From contig CAVTTH010000006.1 of NCBI GenBank assembly GCA_963737545.1, positions 124,001-188,000 on the forward strand: 64,000 bases of DNA, in the 5' to 3' direction. Source of the stretch: CAVTTH01 sp963737545. Lineage in GTDB: Bacteria; Verrucomicrobiota; Verrucomicrobiia; Chthoniobacterales; UBA10450. Made by a program: the position numbers and the translations under genes. The notes under the pieces were generated by a model. The model saw nothing but the letters and a program-made list of their open reading frames with translations, was not told where the DNA came from and searched no databases. Each line of letters starts with the position of its first letter. Positions within the stretch are counted from its first letter, which is position 1. Below are positions 26,305-34,573 of this stretch, one piece after another.

Positions 26305-27462
26305 ATGGCAAAATATAAAATCGCCTGGATGCCCGGTGACGGAGTCGGCAACGATGTCATGGAGGCGGCGCGTCTCGTGTTGGATCGCCTGAAACTCGAC
26401 GCCGAATATGTGCCGTGTGAGATCGGCTGGAATTTTTGGTGCAAGGAAGGCAACGCGCTTCCCGATCGTACCGTCAAAGCTCTTAAAGAAACGACGTGTG
26501 GCCTTTTCGGCGCGATCACGAGCAAACCGCAAAGTGAAGCAAAGGAAGAATTGAGTCCGGAGCTGAAAGACAAGGGGCTGGTCTATTTTTCGCCGATCGT
26601 GAAGCTGCGCCAGATGTTCAACCTCCACACCAACATGCGGCCGTGTAAGAGCTATCGCGGCAATCCGCTGAATTTTCGCGGGAACAAGATCACGAATCCG
26701 AGCGGCGAAGATGTACCGATCGATCAGGTCGTCTTCCGTGAAAATACAGAAGGCATGTACGGCGGCGTTGAGTTCTTTCCGCTGCCGGAGGCGGTTTACA
26801 CCGCGCTCTGCGCGAACCCGAAAATGAAGCCGTGGAAAGACAAAGCAGGTTTGGAAAATATCGCGCTCTCGACTCGCATTGTGAGCACACAGGGTTGCAC
26901 CAATATTTGCAAGCAGGCCTTCGAGTTTGCCAGGAAAACCGGACGCAAACGCGTCACATTAATCGAAAAACCGAACGTGCTGCGCGAAACAGGCGGCTTG
27001 ATGATGCGTTGTTTCAAGGAAGTCGCGAAAAGCTACCCCGGCATTCGCGCGGACGACGCCAATATCGACGCGATTTGCATGTGGATGTTCAAGAATCCGC
27101 AGGATTATTCCGTGCTCGTCGCGGAAAATATGTTCGGTGACATCGTCAGCGATCTTTGCGCCGGGTTAGTCGGCGGGCTTGGTTTCGCGCCCAGCGCAAA
27201 CCTCGGCGACAACTACGCCGTTTTCGAGCCGACGCACGGCTCGGCCCCAAAATATGCCGGTCAATACAAGGTCAATCCGATCGCCATGCTTCTGACGACA
27301 AAGCTAATGCTCGACTGGCTCAAGGAAACTGATATGGCCACGCGTCTTGAAACCGCCGTTGCCCGCGTCATCGCCGAAGGCAAAGTGCGGACCTACGACA
27401 TGGGGGGCAAGGCCTCAACGCTCGATGTCGCTAAAGCGATCGCGGATTACGCGAGTGCGTAA
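26305..27462 (+). CDS. icd: isocitrate/homoisocitrate/isopropylmalate dehydrogenase family enzyme, probably isocitrate dehydrogenase
   Basis: 385 residues from ATG 26305 (MAKYKIAWMPGDGVGNDVME). Family motifs: LHTNMRPCKSY (substrate arginine), FRENTEGMYGG, LIEKPNVLRETGG, the metal-binding segment VLVAENMFGDIVSDL and the cofactor loop FEPTHGSAPKYAG. It oxidatively decarboxylates a beta-hydroxyacid, most likely isocitrate to 2-oxoglutarate given the citrate lyase and aconitase genes nearby; homoisocitrate is an alternative because the aconitase is of homoaconitase type. Diverged copies of its 3-prime end lie at 28164-28320 and 33628-33779, suggesting this gene end is an integration site. Confidence 0.85.
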   Translation: MAKYKIAWMPGDGVGNDVMEAARLVLDRLKLDAEYVPCEIGWNFWCKEGNALPDRTVKALKETTCGLFGAITSKPQSEAKEELSPELKDKGLVYFSPIVKLRQMFNLHTNMRPCKSYRGNPLNFRGNKITNPSGEDVPIDQVVFRENTEGMYGGVEFFPLPEAVYTALCANPKMKPWKDKAGLENIALSTRIVSTQGCTNICKQAFEFARKTGRKRVTLIEKPNVLRETGGLMMRCFKEVAKSYPGIRADDANIDAICMWMFKNPQDYSVLVAENMFGDIVSDLCAGLVGGLGFAPSANLGDNYAVFEPTHGSAPKYAGQYKVNPIAMLLTTKLMLDWLKETDMATRLETAVARVIAEGKVRTYDMGGKASTLDVAKAIADYASA

Positions 27463-27494
27463 TCAGCGCCCGTTCTCGGTAGTCGTTGATCGAA

Positions 27495-27737
27495 ATGGAA
27501 ATCATCTATACGGACGTCGCCCTCGAAGATTTGCGCCGCATTCCGAGACGGTTTGCCGCACAGATTGTGGCGAAGATTTCGCGGCTCGAACATGGGTTGC
27601 GCGGGAACATCAAGCGGCTGACGAATTTCGACAGTGATTACCGGCTACGCTGCGGAGATTATCGAGTGCTATTCGATGTTGAAGGCGCAGAAATTCTCGT
27701 CCATCGTGTGCTGCACCGTAAAGAGGCTTATGATTAA
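27495..27737 (+). CDS. RelE/ParE-family toxin
   Basis: 80 residues from ATG 27495. The pattern IIYTDVALEDLRRIPRRFA, IVAKISRLEHGLRGNIKRLT, DSDYRLRCGDYRVLFDVEG and ILVHRVLHRKEAYD is classic RelE/ParE. It is probably a ribosome-dependent RNase or a gyrase poison. It starts 32 bp after icd and overlaps the next small gene by eight bases, a toxin-first arrangement. Confidence 0.88.
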   Translation: MEIIYTDVALEDLRRIPRRFAAQIVAKISRLEHGLRGNIKRLTNFDSDYRLRCGDYRVLFDVEGAEILVHRVLHRKEAYD

Positions 27738-27912
27738 AACCTCATTCAAGAAGTTCGCCGTCGAGATCGCCCGCAAGCGCCGCGAGATGACGCGTTTGCA
27801 GGAGGACCTCGGGGATATGCTGGATCATCTTGCTGTGATCGAAGCGCGCGCAAAGTCTGCGAACGGAAAGCGCTATTCGACCGCAGAAGTGAAACGCGCA
27901 CTGAAGATCTGA
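27730..27912 (+). CDS. putative antitoxin of the RelE/ParE pair
   Basis: 60 residues from ATG 27730, overlapping the toxin stop. It is helical and charged (KFAVEIARKRREMTRLQEDL) and ends KRYSTAEVKRALKI. Position and size support an antitoxin, as in other toxin-first pairs, although no named DNA-binding domain is evident. Confidence 0.6.
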   Translation: MIKTSFKKFAVEIARKRREMTRLQEDLGDMLDHLAVIEARAKSANGKRYSTAEVKRALKI

Positions 27913-27959
27913 GCAGGGCGACAACCGTCTTCAAGCCGACGCACGGATCCGTTTAAGCC

Positions 27960-28157
27960 ATGAAAATCCAGTATTTCCAGGACACAGATACGCTCTACAT
28001 CGAGTTTAAGGCTTCAAAAGTGGCAGAGACCCGCGATCTGGATGAAAACACACTTCTTGATTTAGATGATAAGGGAAATATCCGGGGCATAACCGTCGAG
28101 CACGCCAGCGATCGCGCGGATATCCCACGCTTCTCATACGAGCAGGTCGCAATCTAA
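27960..28157 (+). CDS. DUF2283 domain protein
   Basis: A 65-residue protein almost entirely made of the DUF2283 pattern: YFQDTDTLYIEFKASKVAET, then LDENTLLDLDDKGNIRGITV and ends with a short tail. The function is unknown; members often lie near toxin-antitoxin genes. It lies 47 bp after the presumed antitoxin and directly before the first icd tail copy. Confidence 0.85.
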   Translation: MKIQYFQDTDTLYIEFKASKVAETRDLDENTLLDLDDKGNIRGITVEHASDRADIPRFSYEQVAI

Positions 28158-28163
28158 GGAAGC

Positions 28164-28320
28164 GACGACAAAGCTAATGCTCGACTGGCTTAAGGAAACC
28201 GACATGGCGACGGGTCTTAAAACCGTCATCGCCGGAGGCAAAGTGCGGACTTACGACATGGGGGGCACAGCTTCCACGCTCGACGTAGCCAAAGCCATTG
28301 GTGACTACGCCAGCTCATGA
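28164..28320 (+). pseudogene. duplicate of the icd 3-prime end (first copy)
   Basis: The first 27 bases (gacgacaaagctaatgctcg and on) are identical to 27294-27320. The copy then follows icd to a stop with mostly third-position changes and one in-frame loss of four codons (the Ala-Val-Ala-Arg segment). It reads LMLDWLKETDMATGLKT then VRTYDMGGTASTLDVAKAIG. It has no start. It is a gene-end scar, not a gene. Confidence 0.9.
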
Positions 28321-28403
28321 CGCTCCATCGGCTCCGGCAAACTCCGGCTCTCACGACGTGTCCGGCATCATCTATCTCGTGAATAATGCATGTTGCAGTT
28401 TAA

Positions 28404-28817
28404 TCACTGCCCGCCACGACTTCCACGCGACCAAACGGGAACGCCGTTGTCGTCGCGGAGTTTCAAGACTTCGTTTCCCTTCTTGATTTGAGCGGCGACG
28501 ATAGCCGGTTTTCCATCCATCGTTACACGGGAGCCAATCACGCTGATTGTGTCGTTGGTTTCGATGTGCGGCGTCTGCTTGTCGATGTACCAGGCGGGTC
28601 CAAGGTGCACGGGGATAGTTTCCTTGTCCGTTTGCAGCATGAGATGAACTCCGTAGCCGCGATTTTTTGCCGGTGTAGTTTTCTCCACCGACAATACTTT
28701 TCCTTGGATTGTTTCAACCGTCTTTGGATCGTAGTTTCGCTGAGCAGCAGCGCTGGACACTCCAAATGCCGCTGCGATTGCCGTGGCAACAAGGATCAAG
28801 TTTGTTGTCTTCTTCAT
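28404..28817 (-). CDS. exported small protein, OB-fold-like
   Basis: 137 residues with a signal peptide (LILVATAIAAAFGVSSAAAQ). The mature part shows TIQGKVLSVEKTTPAKNRGY, LMLQTDKETIPVHLGPAWYI and NDTISVIGSRVTMDGKPAIV, a beta-rich repeat similar to small periplasmic OB-fold proteins such as the MamS/MamX-like group. The function is unknown. It is divergent from the DUF2892-efflux operon, with a 168-bp AT-richer gap between them. Confidence 0.75.
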   Translation of the reverse strand: MKKTTNLILVATAIAAAFGVSSAAAQRNYDPKTVETIQGKVLSVEKTTPAKNRGYGVHLMLQTDKETIPVHLGPAWYIDKQTPHIETNDTISVIGSRVTMDGKPAIVAAQIKKGNEVLKLRDDNGVPVWSRGSRGGQ

Positions 28818-28985
28818 TCTTTCATTTCTTCTTTGGTGTCATTTGCCTTTCTCTATTTCTAAAATTGCCACGCTGACTGCCCTGTCGCAACAAACGGTGA
28901 GCTCTGAACAAGCAATGCAAAGCATGATCTAGTTCGATCATTGAGGATGGCCACGAGCAAATCTCACGAATAGATTCACGAAACT

Positions 28986-29204
28986 ATGAAAAGACAAAGC
29001 ATCATCTACCTCGTCGCTGGCACGCTCGTGCTCACCGGTCTCGCCCTTGGCCTTTGGGTGAGCCATCTCTGGCTGCTTCTCTCAGCCTTCGTTGGCCTCA
29101 ACCTTTTCCAAACAGCCTTCACTGGGTTTTGCCCGCTCGAGCGAATCCTCATCAAGCTGGGCATCGGCCGAGCCGGCGAAGAGTGCGGCGCCGCCCGTCA
29201 ATAG
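28986..29204 (+). CDS. DUF2892 (YgaP-type) small membrane protein
   Basis: 72 residues with two TM helices and the signature LFQTAFTGFCPLERILIKLG. This domain is found at the C-terminus of YgaP rhodanese and as free proteins next to efflux or sulfur genes. It starts the efflux operon, six bases before the adaptor gene. Confidence 0.85.
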   Translation: MKRQSIIYLVAGTLVLTGLALGLWVSHLWLLLSAFVGLNLFQTAFTGFCPLERILIKLGIGRAGEECGAARQ

Positions 29205-29210
29205 GCGGCG

Positions 29211-30230
29211 ATGAATCTACCGCGTTTGCTCCTCACGGTCATCGGCGGGCTCGCTCTGGTTGGGTGTGATTCGAAAAAGGAAAGCGCGCCTGAGTTGTTG
29301 CCGCCGGTCGCGGTCCGCACCGTCGTGGTGGAAAGCAAGGAGCGTCCATCGAGCGAAGAAGTCGTCGGCACGGTGCGGGCAAAACTTCGCGCTGCGATTG
29401 AAGCGAAGGTCAGCGCGCGAATCGAGGCACTGCTGGTCGCCCCGGGGCAGATGATTAAGGCCGGAGACCTGATCGCGCAGCTGGATCCACGTGAGATCCA
29501 GGCGAAGTTGGATCAGGCGCTCGCTCTTCGCGAACAGGCGACGCGTGATCTCGCCCGCGGTCGCGAGTTGCGCGATAAGAAAATCACGACGCAGGCCGAT
29601 TTCGATGCGGTCCAGGCGCGGGCCAGCGTCGCCGAAGGAGCAGCACGAGAGATGGAGACGATGCTCGGCTACACGAAAGTCGTCGCGCCTTTTGATGGAA
29701 TCGTAACTCGCAAACTGGCCGATGTCGGCGACCTCGCCGCACCCGGCAAACCAATTATTGAAATGGAAGATCCGCGCGCGTTGCGCTTCGAGGCCGACGT
29801 GCCCGAGGCGCTCATCGGCAACGTGAAGCTCGGCGCCAAACTTCCCGTCCAAGTGGCCGAAGGCGCGGCGCCGATCGAGAGCACAGTCGTTGAGATAGCG
29901 CCTGTGGCCGATGCCGCGAGCCGCACCTTTCTCGTGAAGCTCGATCTGCCCGCTACGCAAGGCGTACGCAGCGGCCAATTCGGACGAGTCTGGGTCCCGA
30001 CCGGCGAAACCAAATCGATCCGCGTGCCGTCGTCAGCGGTCGTGACGCGCGGACAAATGGAGTGTGTCTTCGTCGTCGTGAATGAGCACACCGAACTCCG
30101 CCTCGTCCGAACCGGCAAACACGCAGGCGGCGAAGTGGAAATTCTCGCTGGCCTCAGCTCCGGCGAACGCGTTGTCATCGACGGCGCGGAATCGCTGCGC
30201 GACGGCCAACCCACCACTCTAAAGCAATGA
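29211..30230 (+). CDS. RND efflux periplasmic adaptor (membrane fusion protein)
   Basis: 339 residues with a lipoprotein signal (LTVIGGLALVGC; lipidated Cys near 19). Order of parts: beta-barrel/lipoyl strands (VGTVRAKLRAAIEAKVSARI, IEALLVAPGQMIKAGDLIAQ), a helical hairpin (LREQATRDLARGRELRDKKI), the second lipoyl half (VVAPFDGIVTRKLADVGDLA) and membrane-proximal strands. It bridges the permease at 30227 to an outer-membrane channel, which is not encoded here. The stop overlaps the permease start (ATGA). Confidence 0.93.
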   Translation: MNLPRLLLTVIGGLALVGCDSKKESAPELLPPVAVRTVVVESKERPSSEEVVGTVRAKLRAAIEAKVSARIEALLVAPGQMIKAGDLIAQLDPREIQAKLDQALALREQATRDLARGRELRDKKITTQADFDAVQARASVAEGAAREMETMLGYTKVVAPFDGIVTRKLADVGDLAAPGKPIIEMEDPRALRFEADVPEALIGNVKLGAKLPVQVAEGAAPIESTVVEIAPVADAASRTFLVKLDLPATQGVRSGQFGRVWVPTGETKSIRVPSSAVVTRGQMECVFVVVNEHTELRLVRTGKHAGGEVEILAGLSSGERVVIDGAESLRDGQPTTLKQ

Positions 30231-33200
30231 AGACGGACGCTGCGCGAGCGAGCGGCATCGCCGGGCGCATCGCGCGCGCCTTCATCGACGCGAAACTCAC
30301 GCCCCTCATCGTGGTCGCGTCGATTCTGCTCGGCTTCGGTGCAATCATTCTGCTGCCGCGCGAGGAGGAGCCACAGATCAAGGTGCCGATGGTCGATGTG
30401 ATGGTGAACATGGCCGGCTTCAGCGCGAAGGAAGTCGAAGAGCGCGCGACGCGCCCGATGGAGAAACTGCTCTGGGAAATCCCGGGCGTTGAATACATCT
30501 ACTCGACTTCGCGCGACAGCGAGAGCCTCGTCATCGTTCGGTTCAAAGTCGGCTCCGGCCCTGAGGAATGTCTCGTTAGGCTGACGGAAAAACTGCGCTC
30601 GAACTACGACCGCATCCCGCACGGCGTCGGCACCCCGTTGATCAAGCCGAAGTCGATCGATGACGTGCCGATCCTCGCGCTTACTTTCCATAGCGCGCGC
30701 TACGATCATCTCACCCTTCGCCGGTTGGTCGCGGAAGTAGACGACGCGGTCAAAGCTGTTCCGCTCGTCGCGGAGACAACCATCATCGGCGGCTCGCGAC
30801 GCCAGGTGCGCCTGTTGCTCGATCCGGTGCGGCTCGCGTCGCGCAATCTCAGTCCGGCCGGCCTTGTGCCGATGCTGCAGCAGGCAAATCGGCAGTATCG
30901 CTCCGGTGGCCTAACGACGAACAATCAGGAGTTCGTGATCGAAACCGGCGCGTTTCTCACCAGCGCCGAGGATGTGGGGAATGTCGTCGTCGGTGTCTTC
31001 GGCGGTCGGCCCGTCTATTTGCGCGAGGTTGCGAAAATCGTCGATGGCGCGGAAGAGCCGTCGAACTACACGTTTTTCGGCCGGGGAGCGCACGCGACTC
31101 GCGTGCCAATCGCGGCGACTCGCCGCGATTCCTCTTCGCGCGGAGAAGTCGGCGAGTCGCGTGCGCTCGCCAGCGAAGAACCGGCCGTCACCCTCAGTAT
31201 CGCGAAACGCCCGGGTGCGAACGCGATCTCCGTCACGCACGAGGTGCTGCGGAAGATCGAGACGCTGAAGGGGACGCTCATCCCGCGCGATGTAGAAGTT
31301 TCGATCACGCGCAACTACGGCGAAACGGCGGCGGAAAAATCGAACGAGCTGCTCTTTCACATGGGCCTCGCCGTCATCGGGGTGTCGCTTCTCATCTGGC
31401 TCACGCTTGGCTGGCGCGAATCGACCATCGTCGCGCTCGCCATCCCAGCCACGCTCGCGCTCACTCTGCTCGTTTTTTATTTGCTCGGCTTTACTCTCAA
31501 TCGCATCACGCTTTTCGCGCTCATCTTTTCCATCGGCATTCTGGTCGATGACGCGATCGTGGTGGTGGAAAACATCGTCCGGCATTTTCATCTCCGGCAA
31601 AACAAAGGCCGCAACTGGGACGCGATCGCGGTGGAAGCGGTTAGCGAAGTCGGCAACCCAACGATCCTCGCGACCTTCGCCGTCATCGCCGCGGTCCTGC
31701 CAATGGCGTTCGTCGGGGGACTGATGGGACCGTACATGCGGCCGATCCCGATCGGCGCGAGCGCCGCGATGGGCTGGTCGCTCGCCATCGCATTCATTGT
31801 CACGCCGTGGGCTTCGATCCGCATCTTGCGCTGGGGGAAAAAGTATTCGCGCCTAACCGAAGGCACCGCGGCCGCCGGCACGCAAAGCCACTTCGCGCAC
31901 GAGGAAGATTTCTTCACTCGGATTTATCGGCGGCTGATGGGACCGATGATCGCTCAGCCGCGCTGGCGCTGGATTTTTCTCGGTTCGATCACCGGCTTGC
32001 TCCTGCTGGCGATGGCGCTGGTCGCACTCGGCTGGGTGAAAGTGAAAATGCTGCCATTCGACAACAAGAGCGAATTCCAGGTAATCCTGAATATGCCCGA
32101 GGGCAGTTCGCTCGAACGGACCGCGCAAGCGGCGCGCGAGATAGCTGCCGCCGTCCGTACGGAGCCGGAAGTGACCGATTACCAAATCTACGCTGGCGTC
32201 GCCGCGCCGTATAATTTCAACGGACTCGTGCGCCATTATTTTCTGCGCCAGGGTGCGAACGTCGCGGACATTCAGGTAAATCTGCTGCCGAAAGGGAACC
32301 GGAGCGCGCAGAGCCACGACATCGCGAAGCGCGTGCGACCGCGCGTCGCAGCGATCGCGGCGAAATACGATGCGCGCGTCGCGGTCGCGGAAGTGCCGCC
32401 CGGCCCTCCAGTGTTACAAACGCTCGTCGCCGAAGTCTATGGCCCTAACGAATCCGATCGTCACGCCCTCGCGCGCAAGGTGCGCGACATTTTCAAAAGC
32501 ACGCCGGGCGTGGTCGACGTCGATTGGTATGTCGAAGCCGACCAGCCGAAAGCGCGCTTCGTTATCGACAAGGAAAAAGCCGCGCTTCACGGCATCAGCG
32601 CCGAGACAATTTCGCAGACGCTGCGCATCGCCGTCGGCGGCGAGTCGGTCGATCTCCTCCATTTGCCGCGCGAAAAAGAGGACGTAAACATCATGCTCGA
32701 GCTGCCGCGTTCCGCGCGGACGACGCCCGATGAGTTGCTCGCGCTTCGCGTCCGGTCCGGCGACGCCAATGCGCTGCCCGAACCCGGCGCCACTGGCACG
32801 GCGCCGCTCATCCCGTTGCGCGAGCTGGTGCGCATCGAGCAGACCACCACGGAGAAAAGCATCTATCACAAAAACCTGATGCCGGTGACCTATGTGATTG
32901 GCGACGCGGCCGGCGTTACCGAAAGTCCCGTCTACGCGATCCTGAAAATGAACAAGGCGCTTGCCAAACTCGACACGCGCGAGTTCGGCGGCGACGGCAC
33001 GCCGGTGCAAATCTACAACGCCGTCCAGCCTTTCACCGAAGCGAAGCCCGCACTGAAATGGGACGGTGAATGGCAAATCACGATCGAAGTCTTCCGCGAC
33101 CTCGGTTCCGCCTTCGCCGTCGTCCTCGTGCTCATCTACGTGTTGATGGTCGGCTGGTTCCGCAACTTCATCACACCAATCGTAGTGATGGTCGCGATCC

Positions 33201-33604
33201 CGTTCTCGCTCGTCGGCATTCTGCCTGCGCATGGACTGCTCGGCGCGTTCTTTTCCGCCACCTCGATGATCGGTTTCATGGCGGGCGCCGGAATCGTCGT
33301 GCGCAACTCGATCATCCTCGTCGATTTCATTGAGCGAAGGCTTGCCGAGGGAATGCCGCTCGCCGAAGCCGTCGTCGATGCCGGTGCGGTCCGGTTTCGT
33401 CCCATGTTCCTCACCGCGCTCGCCGTCGTAGTCGGCGCGAGCGTCATTCTGGCCGATCCAATTTTCAAAGGCCTCGCCATTGCATTGATGGCCGGCGAAA
33501 TCGCGTCGCTTCTCATCAGTCGCATGGCGGTGCCGGTGCTTTATTTCATGGCGAATTACCGGACGCACCGTGCAGCCCGACAGGGCACCACACCCACATC
33601 ATAA
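30227..33604 (+). CDS. RND efflux permease (AcrB/HAE-1 type) with an in-frame repeat insertion
   Basis: 1125 residues with twelve predicted TM helices and two large periplasmic loops. Recognisable segments: ILLPREEEPQIKVPMVDVMV after TM1, IGILVDDAIVVVENIVRHFH in TM4 (proton-relay acids), and GFMAGAGIVVRNSIILVDFI in the second half. It would export small hydrophobic compounds using the proton gradient. Around residues 286-314 (AHATRVPIAATRRDSSSRGE and on) it carries an extra arginine/serine-rich stretch encoded by a palindromic repeat at 31086-31168; comparable permeases run directly from the Phe-Gly loop to the PAVTLSIAK strand. The gene is coupled to the adaptor. Confidence 0.93.
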   Translation: MKTDAARASGIAGRIARAFIDAKLTPLIVVASILLGFGAIILLPREEEPQIKVPMVDVMVNMAGFSAKEVEERATRPMEKLLWEIPGVEYIYSTSRDSESLVIVRFKVGSGPEECLVRLTEKLRSNYDRIPHGVGTPLIKPKSIDDVPILALTFHSARYDHLTLRRLVAEVDDAVKAVPLVAETTIIGGSRRQVRLLLDPVRLASRNLSPAGLVPMLQQANRQYRSGGLTTNNQEFVIETGAFLTSAEDVGNVVVGVFGGRPVYLREVAKIVDGAEEPSNYTFFGRGAHATRVPIAATRRDSSSRGEVGESRALASEEPAVTLSIAKRPGANAISVTHEVLRKIETLKGTLIPRDVEVSITRNYGETAAEKSNELLFHMGLAVIGVSLLIWLTLGWRESTIVALAIPATLALTLLVFYLLGFTLNRITLFALIFSIGILVDDAIVVVENIVRHFHLRQNKGRNWDAIAVEAVSEVGNPTILATFAVIAAVLPMAFVGGLMGPYMRPIPIGASAAMGWSLAIAFIVTPWASIRILRWGKKYSRLTEGTAAAGTQSHFAHEEDFFTRIYRRLMGPMIAQPRWRWIFLGSITGLLLLAMALVALGWVKVKMLPFDNKSEFQVILNMPEGSSLERTAQAAREIAAAVRTEPEVTDYQIYAGVAAPYNFNGLVRHYFLRQGANVADIQVNLLPKGNRSAQSHDIAKRVRPRVAAIAAKYDARVAVAEVPPGPPVLQTLVAEVYGPNESDRHALARKVRDIFKSTPGVVDVDWYVEADQPKARFVIDKEKAALHGISAETISQTLRIAVGGESVDLLHLPREKEDVNIMLELPRSARTTPDELLALRVRSGDANALPEPGATGTAPLIPLRELVRIEQTTTEKSIYHKNLMPVTYVIGDAAGVTESPVYAILKMNKALAKLDTREFGGDGTPVQIYNAVQPFTEAKPALKWDGEWQITIEVFRDLGSAFAVVLVLIYVLMVGWFRNFITPIVVMVAIPFSLVGILPAHGLLGAFFSATSMIGFMAGAGIVVRNSIILVDFIERRLAEGMPLAEAVVDAGAVRFRPMFLTALAVVVGASVILADPIFKGLAIALMAGEIASLLISRMAVPVLYFMANYRTHRAARQGTTPTS
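31086..31168. repeat. palindromic element inserted in frame in the RND permease gene
   Basis: Perfect 17-bp terminal arms, gagcgcacgcgactcgc at 31086-31102 and its reverse complement at 31152-31168, enclose a second perfect hairpin with arms aatcgcggcg (31108-31117) and cgccgcgatt (31121-31130). The element keeps the reading frame open. It resembles Rickettsia-type palindromic elements that add peptides to proteins. Confidence 0.8.
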
Positions 33605-33627
33605 AAAAATAGGGAACCGCTTCGTGG

Positions 33628-33779
33628 GTGATCGCCGAAGGCAAGGTGTCCACGCACGATATGTTCGGTCGCCGCGGCAACACGGACTCGCCCCACCACG
33701 GCGGGCAAGCTGTGGCGAGGGCGGCAAAAACTCGACGCTCGACGTGGCCAAAGCGATCGCCGATTACGCCGGTTCGTAA
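33628..33779 (+). pseudogene. duplicate of the icd 3-prime end (second copy, interrupted)
   Basis: 33628-33648 encodes VIAEGKV, and 33729-33779 encodes STLDVAKAIADYAGS and stops, both matching the icd C-terminus. About 80 bases of GC-rich, partly unrelated sequence with a frame change lie between. The copy begins 23 bases after the RND permease stop. With the copy at 28164 it brackets the efflux operon. Confidence 0.8.
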
Positions 33780-33880
33780 GGCTGTCAGACAGTCTCTTGG
33801 ATCGATTTGCCTCGACATGCGGTTCGACCGTGGTCGAGAAATATCTTACTATTCGTTAAGAGCTTATATAAATTCCGGCT

Positions 33881-34372
33881 ATGCCTCCCTCGGAACGTTG
33901 GACTCACATCACCAGAAATTACGCAGAGCGCTGCGTCACCGCTCGTATTCAGCGCCAAAAGCTCCGTCTCCAGGCAAATTTCGGTCTGAGCAAATACAAA
34001 ACATGGGCTCGAGCGGAACGCGCTGCGAAGAGTTGGTTGCGCCGGAAACTTCCGACGTTACCCAGCGCGATTAGTTCAAAAGATAGAATGACCCGCCGCA
34101 ACACTTCTGGCGTTGTCGGCGTTCATCCCGCTTACCATGTTATTCGCAGACGTGGGAAAACGTACGAATATTTCAAGTGGGTATCTCGTTGGCCCGGCTG
34201 CAAGCTGGCCGGCGGTGTAGGCTGGTCAACAAACAAGCATGGTGACGACGAAGCTTGGATCTTGGCCGTTAAATGTCGACGCATGGAAAATGAGAATCGC
34301 GATGATGTCATCGAGGCGGTCGCTCGCATGAGTAATAACAGGTATTCGGCCATTCTTAAGCTGCGCAGATGA
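33881..34372 (+). CDS. AP2-like DNA-binding domain protein
   Basis: A 163-residue, very basic protein. The N-terminal half (ARIQRQKLRLQANFGLSKYK) is helical. The second half (RRNTSGVVGVHPAYHVIRRR, FKWVSRWPGCKLAGG, then DDEAWILAVKCRRMEN) matches the three strands and helix of the AP2 domain found in homing endonucleases and phage proteins. No nuclease domain is attached. It lies just outside the second icd tail copy, in AT-richer DNA, as expected for a mobile-element gene. Confidence 0.55.
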   Translation: MPPSERWTHITRNYAERCVTARIQRQKLRLQANFGLSKYKTWARAERAAKSWLRRKLPTLPSAISSKDRMTRRNTSGVVGVHPAYHVIRRRGKTYEYFKWVSRWPGCKLAGGVGWSTNKHGDDEAWILAVKCRRMENENRDDVIEAVARMSNNRYSAILKLRR

Positions 34373-34573
34373 GACCTTAAATGTGGCCCTTTACACAATC
34401 ACGCAAAGCAAAGGAGCAGACTTACCAAGACGTTGGTGTCCGATTGATTGCCACGCTTGTGACACAACTGCGTTTGCCGGGCTGGGGAACGAACTTATTG
34501 CCAACGTATTCGGCTCGATGAAATCTCGGCTATTTCCGGTTAGCCGTGACTGTCAGTTCCGTCGAAGATCGAG

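Noticed and set aside
28298..28486. Short plus-strand open frame after the first icd tail
   Set aside because: Overlaps the tail copy and the opposite-strand exported protein gene; no coding character.
28164..33779. icd tail copies as small functional genes
   Set aside because: No start codons or ribosome binding sites, and the second copy is interrupted and out of frame.
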